Source: CAZPAH01 sp964584495 (GTDB lineage Bacteria > Krumholzibacteriota > Krumholzibacteriia > Krumholzibacteriales > Krumholzibacteriaceae). Taken from it: a stretch of DNA of 33,840 nt. Shown here in pieces: positions 7,907 to 14,895 of the stretch. Location of the stretch: NCBI GenBank assembly GCA_964584495.1, contig CAZPAH010000017.1, positions 1 through 33,840 of the forward strand, read 5' to 3'. A model generated the notes under the pieces. That model did not search any database, had not been told where the DNA came from, and saw only the letters and a program-made list of their open reading frames with translations. A program made the translations under genes and the position numbers. Numbering within the stretch: the first letter of the stretch is position 1; the number at the start of each line of letters is the position of its first letter.

Positions 7907-9178
7907 CTACGCCTCAGGTCTACCGAGCAGCTTGAACATCCTATTCTTGTACTCCTCGACTCCGGGCTGATTGAAAGGATTGACCCCGATCAGGTAGCCC
8001 GAAACGGCGATCGCAATCTCGAAGAATACGAAAAGCTCGCCTAGGGCGTCCGGCGTCATCGACGGGATCTCGATCGTCATCACGGGAAGCCCTCCCGAAA
8101 TATGAGCCGCCCTTGTCCCCTCGAAAGCCTTTGTGTTGACCTCGCCGAGCGATCTTCCGGCCAGGTAGTTGAGCTTGTCGAGATCCTCCTCCTCCGAGGG
8201 GACCGTCAGGTCCCTGCGGGGGTGCTTTTCTACGAGAAACGTTTCGAGGATATCCCTTGCCCCCTCCTGCAAAAGCTGTCCCAGGGAATGGAGATCGGTC
8301 GTCATCACCGTAGATGCCGGGAAGAGGCCCTTTCCGTCCTTTCCTTCCGATTCGCCGGCCAGCTGCTTCCACCATTCGCCGAAGAGGCGAAGCTCGGGGT
8401 TGAAGGTGGATAGTACCTCGATGGCCGTTCCCTTTTCGTGAAGAAGCGCCCTGGTAAGGGCATATACAAGCGCCGCGTTGCCGGTATCCTGCTTCGTGTA
8501 GAGATCGAGCGCGGAGGCGGCTCCCGCCATCAAACCCTTGACCGGTATGCCGGCAGCCGCGCACGGAAGAAGCCCTACGGGGGAGAGGATGCTGAAGCGC
8601 CCGCCGACATCGGCAGGTATGGCGAACGTCCGCCATCCCCGCGTCTCCGCTATCCTTCGGAGCGCACCCCGATGCGGATCGGTTATGGCGTATATCCTGT
8701 CATGGATCCCTTCCCTTCCGAACTTCTCCACGAGTTCGCGCTTCAGAAGGCGGAAAGCTATCGCCGGCTCGGTCGTCGTGCCCGATTTGGAGATCACGCA
8801 TATCGAGAAACGTTTTCCCTCTAGAGAGGATATAAGGGAATCATGGTAGACGGGGGAGAGGTTGTTGCCGGCGAATATCACCGGGAACGACTGCTCGGCG
8901 GGAAGGGCCTCTATCGCGGCCCTGGCTCCCAAGTAGGAGCCTCCGATCCCGATTACTACGAGGCAGTCGCTCTGGTCCCTTATCTGCTTGCCGGCGTCGG
9001 AGATCTGTGATAGCTCACGTTCTCCGGCGCGCGGCAGGTCGAGCCAACCCAGCATACCGGCACCGGGGCCGTTTCTCTTGAGAAGCGTGCCGAGCTCCTC
9101 AATAGCGCGCGGCAGTCCCTTACGTACGGTTTCTTCACCGAGGTGCGGAGAGACCCCCGAATTGTCGAATAAGATCAC
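7907..9178 (-). CDS. pgi: Glucose-6-phosphate isomerase
   Basis: This 423-residue protein is of the short bacterial PGI type. It shows the SIS-domain motifs VVIGIGGSYLGARA, VISKSGTTTEPAIAF and GGRFSILSPVGLLP, the catalytic region NPELRLFGEWWKQLAGESEGK, GLFPASTVMTTDLHSLGQ, and the C-terminal NPFNQPGVEEYKNRM, whose Lys is the usual active-site base region. It interconverts glucose-6-phosphate and fructose-6-phosphate. It lies between ftcD (44-base gap to the ftcD stop) and the flavodoxin on the same strand, which suggests one minus-strand transcription unit. Confidence 0.96.
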   Translation of the reverse strand: MILFDNSGVSPHLGEETVRKGLPRAIEELGTLLKRNGPGAGMLGWLDLPRAGERELSQISDAGKQIRDQSDCLVVIGIGGSYLGARAAIEALPAEQSFPVIFAGNNLSPVYHDSLISSLEGKRFSICVISKSGTTTEPAIAFRLLKRELVEKFGREGIHDRIYAITDPHRGALRRIAETRGWRTFAIPADVGGRFSILSPVGLLPCAAAGIPVKGLMAGAASALDLYTKQDTGNAALVYALTRALLHEKGTAIEVLSTFNPELRLFGEWWKQLAGESEGKDGKGLFPASTVMTTDLHSLGQLLQEGARDILETFLVEKHPRRDLTVPSEEEDLDKLNYLAGRSLGEVNTKAFEGTRAAHISGGLPVMTIEIPSMTPDALGELFVFFEIAIAVSGYLIGVNPFNQPGVEEYKNRMFKLLGRPEA

Positions 9179-9221
9179 GGCATGCTCCTTTATCCAGAAT
9201 TACCGGTGCGGCGGAGCGGGC

Positions 9222-10895
9222 TTATCCCTCCGCCAGGATCTTCTCGGTGAGACGTACCGTTTCTTCCGTGTGGGCGACAACTTCGGCCCGGAGGTCCTCC
9301 GCTTCCTTGCGGACGGCGGTTTTGAACTTTTCGTCCCGTATCCCCGGGAGATTGATTGCCACGTTCAGGTACGCTCCCTCGGCTGCGGCTCTCGCTGTGA
9401 GGGCCGAAACCCCCGCATCGCTGACCGAGTTCCTGTTCCCATTCTCGCAGACACGTCTTGCGAGCCGGGCCGCCTCCCTCGTGCGCCTAAGCACTTCCAT
9501 CGGTACCATGGTGGCCTCTTTCGTCGATTCCTCCACGGCATCGTCCCTGGCGGCCTTCTCCTCGTCCGTTTTTTTCTTCATGCGCATCGCTTCCATAACC
9601 CTGTTGAATGCGTCCGTATCGCGGTCGACGTCGGCGAGAAACTCCTCCTTCAGATGTTGTCCCTCTATGCTTATCGCTTCCATCTCCTCGAACTTTTCCT
9701 CGTAACCCTTTTTTCCGTGCGTAAGGGCGGCTACCATTGCGGAGAGCGCTGCGCTGAGCGAACCGCAGAGGGCCGCCACGCTGCCCCCTCCGGGTGCCGG
9801 CGCATCGGTCGAGAGTAGGTCGGCGAAGCCGTAGACGGTCTTCTCGACGAGGCTGTTGGGTCTCGAGACCTGGTATTCGATGATCTTTTTCGAGGGATCG
9901 AAGGGGTAGAGGTCGCTCAGGCCCATCGACAGGTTGGCGATATGTATCAGCTCCGATTCAGGAACCCCCGGGATCTTTCCCATTTTCTTAAGGTAATATC
10001 TCCCCGCCCGGATCATCGCCTCGAGGGGGATAAGTCCGACCAGCTCGCTGCCGGTTACCCGGGCTCCGAACTTCTCGGCTATCCGGATACTCTCGTCGAA
10101 TACCAGGTGGGGCGGAGTCACCTTGTAGTTTGTAAGGTTGATGGAAACCTGGGCGCGTCCGAAATCCTCCATATACCAGCCTACCGCCTTGCACTCCTTG
10201 AAAACGCCCGGATCCCTGAGAGCGTTTCCGTTCTCATCGCGGATCGTTTTTCCGGCCTTGTCTTTTCTGAGGCGTCCCTTCTCGCGGATCGTGAAGGCGA
10301 TCTCCTTCGCCACCTTCGTGTCGCGGGTATTGAGGTTGATATTGTAGGCGATGAGAAATTCCCTGGCGCTTATCGCAGTCGCCCCTGCGCCCGGATTGAA
10401 CTCGGCCGGGCCGCAGTCGGGTTTCCATTCGGGGTCTTTCAGCTTTTCGGGCAGCGTTTCGTACTCCCCGCTCCGGACCGTCGCGAGGTTCTTCCACTCC
10501 GGTTTGGAGGCGGCGTATTCATAGAAATAGACGGGGATACCCAGCTCGTCGCCGACCCTCTTGCCGAGCCTGTGGGCCAGATCGACGCATTCTTCCATCG
10601 TGACCCCGCGCACAGGGACGAACGGGCAGACGTCGGTGGCGCCCATCCTGGCGTGGGCTCCCGAATGGGTTCGCATATCTATCACTTCCGCGGCCTTCTT
10701 AATAGCCCTGAAAGCCGCTTCGGCGACCTCGTCGGGCGTTCCGATCATCGTCACAACGGTCCTGTTCGTGTCCCTGCCGGGGTCGACATCTAGAAGTGTA
10801 ACTCCCTCTACACCTTTTATTTCCGCTGTTATCCTGTCGATTTTGGCCATGTCGCGGCCTTCGCTGAAGTTGGGAACGCATTCTACAAGTCTCAT
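9222..10895 (-). CDS. ftcD: Bifunctional glutamate formiminotransferase / formiminotetrahydrofolate cyclodeaminase
   Basis: This is a fusion of about 557 residues. The N-terminal half carries the transferase motifs CVPNFSEGRD, DPGRDTNRTVVT and HSGAHARMGATDVCPFVPV; the His of HARMGA matches the catalytic His82 of the mammalian enzyme. The C-terminal half is a helical cyclodeaminase (ADLLSTDAPAPGGGSVAALCGSLSAAL, then VDRDTDAFNRVM). It transfers the formimino group from formiminoglutamate to tetrahydrofolate and then forms methenyl-THF with release of ammonia. I chose the ATG at 10895, 11 bases after AAGGAG. A GTG at 10907 overlaps that Shine-Dalgarno sequence. No other hut gene is in the window. 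Confidence 0.95.
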   Translation of the reverse strand: MRLVECVPNFSEGRDMAKIDRITAEIKGVEGVTLLDVDPGRDTNRTVVTMIGTPDEVAEAAFRAIKKAAEVIDMRTHSGAHARMGATDVCPFVPVRGVTMEECVDLAHRLGKRVGDELGIPVYFYEYAASKPEWKNLATVRSGEYETLPEKLKDPEWKPDCGPAEFNPGAGATAISAREFLIAYNINLNTRDTKVAKEIAFTIREKGRLRKDKAGKTIRDENGNALRDPGVFKECKAVGWYMEDFGRAQVSINLTNYKVTPPHLVFDESIRIAEKFGARVTGSELVGLIPLEAMIRAGRYYLKKMGKIPGVPESELIHIANLSMGLSDLYPFDPSKKIIEYQVSRPNSLVEKTVYGFADLLSTDAPAPGGGSVAALCGSLSAALSAMVAALTHGKKGYEEKFEEMEAISIEGQHLKEEFLADVDRDTDAFNRVMEAMRMKKKTDEEKAARDDAVEESTKEATMVPMEVLRRTREAARLARRVCENGNRNSVSDAGVSALTARAAAEGAYLNVAINLPGIRDEKFKTAVRKEAEDLRAEVVAHTEETVRLTEKILAEG

Positions 10896-10939
10896 CGTCT
10901 GTTTCACTCCTTGTCATATATCCGAATATCTGGCAATAT

Positions 10940-10989
10940 GTGGGAACAATAATAACGCAGCATCGGCAGGTCAAGCAAGAGGTTCCCAC
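10940..10989. repeat. 8-bp inverted repeat between divergent ftcD and isomerase-like gene
   Basis: GTGGGAAC (10940-10947) and GTTCCCAC (10982-10989) form perfect arms 34 bases apart. They bracket the candidate ftcD promoter, so the pair could be a two-site operator or a weak cruciform. No regulator gene is adjacent. Confidence 0.4.
10946..10974 (-). promoter_or_regulatory. Candidate sigma-70-type promoter for ftcD-pgi-flavodoxin-apbE
   Basis: On the minus strand TTGACC (10974-10969) is followed after 17 bases by TATTGT (10951-10946), about 50 bases before the ftcD ATG. It lies in the 108-base spacer between two divergent genes. This is pattern evidence only. Confidence 0.4.
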
Positions 10990-11003
10990 TGCGGAGTTGT
11001 AGA

Positions 11004-11822
11004 GTGACTTTTTATCTGAGCATACCGTTCAACAGGTTCGAGAAAAGCATCGATTTCGTCCGGGAACAGGGGTTTCAGCCGGAGATCAGGATGGCGAACG
11101 TCAATTTCCTGATGTGCCTGACAGAACAGGAGCTCGTGCGGTTGAGGAAGATTGTCGACGACAACTCCTTCTCGCCCTTCACGCACGGGCCTTTTTTCGG
11201 ACTCGATGTGGCCAGCCTCGACAGCAACATATCGGAATATTCTATCAGATGCCTCATCCACGGGATCAAGGCGACGAGCGCTCTGGGCGGCAGCCTGATG
11301 GTGATACATACCGGCTACCTTCCGCAGTTTTCGCGCGGGGGCAGGAGGCACTGGTTCAAAAACTGGTCGGAAAGGATGCCGTACATCATGGAGAAGGCCG
11401 GGGAGTCCGGCGTCACCATCGCCCTGGAAAACACCTGGGACGACCGCCCCGAGATACTTCTGTACCTTGCCTCCCTTCTCGAGGGGGGGGAAGTGAAATT
11501 CTGCCTGGATACGGGGCATGTCAACGCCTTTTCGAGAATACCGCTGAGAAAATGGCTCGAGGGTATAGGAGACCGGCTGGTAGCCGTGCATATACACGAC
11601 AACGACGGGCTCTCCGACGACCACTTGGTCCCGGGCCGCGGGACATTCGATTTTCCGGAGTTCGTTTCGTTCCTGAAAACTCTAGATCCGATGCCGTTTC
11701 TCGACCTCGAGGTCGATATGCCCAGGGCCGAGGCATCGAGGGACTATCTCGAGAAGATATTCCAAGGGAGGGTCGATAGGGTGCAGGCCGATCTATGGTC
11801 CTCTTTCAGGAGCATTTACTGA
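11004..11822 (+). CDS. Sugar-phosphate isomerase/epimerase-like TIM-barrel protein
   Basis: This 272-residue protein belongs to the AP-endonuclease 2/xylose isomerase-like TIM-barrel family. Candidate metal ligands appear in the expected order: the His in FTHGPF, the His in VIHTGYLP, the Glu in ALENTWDD, Asp and His in CLDTGHVNAF, the His in VHIHDNDG, then DDHLVPGRGTFDF, and the Glu in LDLEVD. These proteins isomerise or epimerise sugars or act on AP sites; the substrate here is unknown. The start is GTG at 11004. The gene is divergent from ftcD and followed by a long hairpin, so it may be a single-gene unit. Confidence 0.85.
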   Translation: MTFYLSIPFNRFEKSIDFVREQGFQPEIRMANVNFLMCLTEQELVRLRKIVDDNSFSPFTHGPFFGLDVASLDSNISEYSIRCLIHGIKATSALGGSLMVIHTGYLPQFSRGGRRHWFKNWSERMPYIMEKAGESGVTIALENTWDDRPEILLYLASLLEGGEVKFCLDTGHVNAFSRIPLRKWLEGIGDRLVAVHIHDNDGLSDDHLVPGRGTFDFPEFVSFLKTLDPMPFLDLEVDMPRAEASRDYLEKIFQGRVDRVQADLWSSFRSIY

Positions 11823-11841
11823 TCGAACCGGCATCCGCCGA

Positions 11842-11892
11842 CGGCCGGCCGGAACTGTTCGGGAGAACGGATTTTCATGTTCCGGCCGGTTG
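11842..11892. repeat. Long inverted repeat (14-pair stem) after the isomerase-like gene
   Basis: CCGGCCGGAAC at 11845-11855 pairs perfectly with GTTCCGGCCGG at 11879-11889. Two G-U pairs and a C-G pair extend the stem to 11842/11892. The 23-base loop holds a second small hairpin, GTTC-GGGA-GAAC (11857-11868). There is no U-run, so it is either a non-classical terminator for the upstream gene or an RNA/DNA structure of another kind. Confidence 0.6.
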
Positions 11893-11944
11893 CCCATTAA
11901 ACCGTGAAATTCGCCGGAACCTGTGAAAGCGGAGGTTGTATTTC

Positions 11945-13279
11945 GTGATCGATATTCGAGATTGGTTGATAATGCTGCTCGCGGCAGTCAATATAGTCGT
12001 CCTGATACTTATTCTCAGAAGAAGCTCGGCGGGAGGCGGGAGCGCGGAAAAGGCCCTGCGCGAAGAGCTTCGCCTGGCCAGGGAGGAATCGGGGAAGGCG
12101 GCGCGGGAACTCCGCGAGGAGGTAGCATCGGGGCAGAAGAGAGCCGCCGATACGATGGTGAAGACCTTGGGCGAGATGGGGCAGGTACAGAAGGACAATC
12201 TCGAATCGGTGTCCAAGAGCATCAATGAGCTGTCGGAATCGAACGTGACGACGATAGAGAGGCTCCGCTCGGTCGTAGACGAGAGGCTTACGGCACTTCA
12301 GCAGAGTAACGAGAAGAAGCTGGACCAGATGCGCGAGACCGTCGATGAGAAGCTCCAGAGCACTCTTGAGAAGAGGCTCGGGGAATCGTTCAAGCTGGTG
12401 AGCGAGGGGCTGGAGGCGGTGCAGCGGGGTCTCGGCGAGATGCAGAACCTCGCCACGGGAGTCGGTGATCTGAAAAGGGTCCTCACCAATGTCAAGGCGA
12501 GAGGGACATGGGGCGAGATACAGCTGGGGGCGATCCTAGAGCAGATCCTGACCCCCGAGCAGTACGCCAGGAACGTCAAGACGAAAAGCGGTTCCTCCGA
12601 TATGGTCGAGTACGCTATACGCCTGCCCGGTTCCGACGAAGATCCTTCATCATGCGTCTGGCTGCCGATAGATGCCAAGTTTCCCCAGGAGGACTATATA
12701 AGGTTGGTGGAGGCATCGGAGAAGGGAGACCCCGACGCGGTGAAGCAGGCCACGGCCGAACTAATCAGGGCCGTCGACAAGGGCGCGAAGGATATCAGCG
12801 AGAAATATCTCGATCCTCCCCACACTACGGATTTCGCGATCATGTTTCTCCCGACCGAGGGCCTCTACGCAGAGGTCCTCCGCCAGAGCGGTGAGGTGGA
12901 AAAGCTGCAGCAGGCCTACCGGATCGTCGTCGCGGGACCGACCACCCTGGCGGCGATTCTGAACAGCATGCGTATGGGCTTCCGGACCCTCGCAATAGAG
13001 AAGCGCTCGAGCGAGGTGTGGAAGGTCCTGAGCGCCGTCAAGACCGAATTCGGCAAGTTCGGCGATGTGCTGATGAAGGTGAAGAAGCAGCTCAGCGCGG
13101 CGACGAATACTATCGACCAAACCGGAGTAAGGACCCGTGTCATGGAGAGAAAGCTCCGCGATGTCGAGTCCCTGCCGGCCGAAGAGACGTCGGAACTGCT
13201 GGGCCTTCCGTCCGGCGATGTGGCGGAATTTACGGAGGTGGAAGGGGAGGGGGGATCCTATCCGGAAGAGAATTCCTGA
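11945..13279 (+). CDS. rmuC: RmuC family DNA recombination protein
   Basis: This protein of about 444 residues has an N-terminal membrane segment (about 5-24) and a long coiled-coil stretch (about 35-160, heptads rich in Glu, Lys and Leu). The conserved RmuC nuclease-like domain follows, with VKARGTWGEIQLGAILEQIL, WLPIDAKFPQEDYIRL, DFAIMFLPTEGLYAEVL and VVAGPTTLAAILNSMRMGFRTLAIEKRSSEVWKVL as its key stretches. RmuC limits inversions and other rearrangements at short inverted repeats in E. coli; the biochemistry is unresolved. GGAGG abuts a TTG at 11936, so the GTG at 11945, nine bases downstream, is the better start. The gene stands alone. Confidence 0.93.
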   Translation: MIDIRDWLIMLLAAVNIVVLILILRRSSAGGGSAEKALREELRLAREESGKAARELREEVASGQKRAADTMVKTLGEMGQVQKDNLESVSKSINELSESNVTTIERLRSVVDERLTALQQSNEKKLDQMRETVDEKLQSTLEKRLGESFKLVSEGLEAVQRGLGEMQNLATGVGDLKRVLTNVKARGTWGEIQLGAILEQILTPEQYARNVKTKSGSSDMVEYAIRLPGSDEDPSSCVWLPIDAKFPQEDYIRLVEASEKGDPDAVKQATAELIRAVDKGAKDISEKYLDPPHTTDFAIMFLPTEGLYAEVLRQSGEVEKLQQAYRIVVAGPTTLAAILNSMRMGFRTLAIEKRSSEVWKVLSAVKTEFGKFGDVLMKVKKQLSAATNTIDQTGVRTRVMERKLRDVESLPAEETSELLGLPSGDVAEFTEVEGEGGSYPEENS

Positions 13280-13435
13280 ATTCCTGTCTCCACCCGGGGC
13301 TCGCCGAACCTTTAAGACCTCTTAGACAGACAAAACCGATCAGATAAATGTATTGATAGCGGTATAGTATATCAGGTATCGTTTTTACCAGGCGGTTGGC
13401 GATGTTTAGGATCTTGGGAAGGAAGTTAGAGAGGC

Positions 13436-13819
13436 GTGACTGTTACACTAAGAATTATCGAGGATCAGGATCTGACCGTCTTCGTGGTGGTCGGTGAGCT
13501 CAAGCATGCAGAGCAGATGGAAGCGATAAAGTCTTTCTACGAGGGGGAACCCACATCCAAGACCCTCTGGGATTTCAGCGCCTGCGAAGGCTCTCGCAGC
13601 GGCCAGAAGGAGATTCAGAAGATACTCTCCTACGCGATCGGCATGAGGGACAGGCGGCTTCCGGGAAAGACGGCCATCCTGGCCCCCGCCGATGTCGATT
13701 TCGGACTTGCTAGAATGACCGGCGCTTTTTCCGAAATTGCCGAATCTCCTTGGGAGGTAAGGGCATTCAGAACTTTGGAGGAAGCCGCCGAGTGGCTTGA
13801 AATCGATTATCCCGCCTGA
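13436..13819 (+). CDS. Small STAS/SpoIIAA-like protein of unknown role
   Basis: This 127-residue soluble protein has an alternating beta-alpha pattern. A first strand (LTVFVVVGEL) is followed by TLWDFSACE, a helix, KTAILAPADVDFGLARM and a final RTLEEAAEWLEI. This is the look of SpoIIAA/STAS-like single-domain proteins, often annotated as hypothetical. I see no catalytic residues or anti-sigma partner nearby. The start is GTG, with AGAGAGG just upstream. It is separated from rmuC by 156 bases and from the pilus operon by a 307-base leader, so its role is not predictable from context. Confidence 0.65.
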   Translation: MTVTLRIIEDQDLTVFVVVGELKHAEQMEAIKSFYEGEPTSKTLWDFSACEGSRSGQKEIQKILSYAIGMRDRRLPGKTAILAPADVDFGLARMTGAFSEIAESPWEVRAFRTLEEAAEWLEIDYPA

Positions 13820-14126
13820 TGGTTTGCGCAATACCCCCGTGAATTCCCTTCATAATGTTCCCGGCCCCGGAGACTTGCCTCCAGAGGCGGCAAGCTTCGC
13901 TTCAATCGTCCGAATTATCTAAAGTTATAATTTACCTTCACCGAAATTATAAGGGAAGGCGGTTAGGGGAGACCGCCTGGAATTATTGACAATGGGTGAG
14001 AATCACCGGGATTCCCGGAGGAATGCCTCGGCGGGACTCTCTGTTTTCTTACCGGTATTGGCGGGTCTTGGCGAAGTGCCGTGATCACCCGCTAAATCGA
14101 GAAAAGCCGAAAGGAGGAAAGATTCG
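13820..14126 (+). promoter_or_regulatory. 307-base structured leader upstream of the pilus/secretion operon
   Basis: This gene-free stretch contains several hairpins in a row. CTTGCC/GGCAAG spans 13874-13894 and competes with GCCTC-CA-GAGGC at 13877-13888. TTATAATTT/AAATTATAA lies at 13925-13952, with nine pairs and a ten-base loop. AGGCGGT/ACCGCCT spans 13957-13978. GGTGA-GAA-TCACC lies at 13995-14007 and overlaps CCGGG-ATT-CCCGG at 14006-14018. A TATAAT (13926-13931) lies in the second hairpin with only a weak TTCAAT 19 bases upstream. AAAGGAGG precedes the pilin ATG. I could not match it to a known riboswitch consensus. Confidence 0.45.
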
Positions 14127-14786
14127 ATGGTAACTATCAAGGGGAACAAGGGTTTTACCCTTCTTGAAATCATAATCGCCGTCGCGATAGTAGCTATCAT
14201 GGCTGTAGCGATAGCGCCGCCGCTTATCAAGAATCTGAACGAAGGAAAGGCCGCTCGGGCCCAGAGCGATGCCAAGGTCATCGGAACAGCCATTCTGTCC
14301 TTCTACAAGGACACAGGAAGATGGCCGCTTCAGAACGATGACGATTCCGCCTACGATCTGACAAGGCTTGTAGGCAATGAAGACCTCGGCGGCGGGAACG
14401 AAGGGATACCGGCCGGAGCTAGCGGTATAAGCGGCAGCGGAAACTGGGATAGCTGGGGCCAGCCCGGAACGTTGAACGCCCAGCTGATAGCGAACGCGGC
14501 CGGGTCGGTCGATCCGCTCTACATCGAGAGCAAGAACCCCCATATAAAACCAGGATGGAACGGTCCCTATCTGGACAGCGTACCGCTCGATCCATGGGGG
14601 AATCCCTACGTGGTCAACATCCGGTTCGTCAACAGCACCGTAACCGATTATAAGCGCCACAACGTTATGGTTCTGTCGGCCGGTCCGGACGGGCTATTCC
14701 AGACGCCGTTTCACAGCAACACCTTCGACGAGTCGATCGGCGGGGATGATATCGGCTACATTATCCGGGGCTCGGAACCCCAATAA
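14127..14786 (+). CDS. GspG-like type IV pseudopilin (major subunit candidate)
   Basis: This 219-residue protein has a class III prepilin signal: a short basic leader, KG cleaved before F10, then FTLLE with the +5 Glu, and a hydrophobic helix to about residue 32. The globular part resembles GspG: a helix ending ILSFYKDTGRWP, then PLDPWGNPYVV, and a final loop AGPDG...FDESIGGDDI resembling the GspG calcium site. An inserted Gly/Ser/Asn-rich segment (about 82-110) makes it longer than typical GspG (about 140 residues). It is the first gene of the pilus/secretion operon and has the strong AAAGGAGG RBS, consistent with high expression as the main filament subunit. Confidence 0.88.
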   Translation: MVTIKGNKGFTLLEIIIAVAIVAIMAVAIAPPLIKNLNEGKAARAQSDAKVIGTAILSFYKDTGRWPLQNDDDSAYDLTRLVGNEDLGGGNEGIPAGASGISGSGNWDSWGQPGTLNAQLIANAAGSVDPLYIESKNPHIKPGWNGPYLDSVPLDPWGNPYVVNIRFVNSTVTDYKRHNVMVLSAGPDGLFQTPFHSNTFDESIGGDDIGYIIRGSEPQ

Positions 14787-14895
14787 GGAGGGGCGGTATA
14801 GCCATATCGGCAGGTATTCCTGACGGCATCAAGGAGGATAGAAGAGGCCCCGATGCCGAATTTCCCCGGTTCACAGCGGCCGAAAGGGCACGTTC

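Noticed and set aside
9942..10793. A 283-codon plus-strand frame inside ftcD
   Set aside because: It is antisense to a well-conserved enzyme and its translation has no recognisable domain.
10896..10907. GTG start of ftcD at 10907
   Set aside because: The codon overlaps the AGGAG that serves the ATG at 10895, and the conserved protein begins at that ATG.
13960..14010. Sigma-54 promoter for the pilin, and a TTGACA at 13986
   Set aside because: No TGGCAC-N5-TTGC pattern is present, and nothing like a -10 box follows TTGACA at 16-18 bases.
13820..14126. c-di-GMP (GEMM) riboswitch upstream of the pilin
   Set aside because: The context fits, but I could not place the conserved GEMM core or tetraloop/receptor. 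It is left as an unassigned structured leader.
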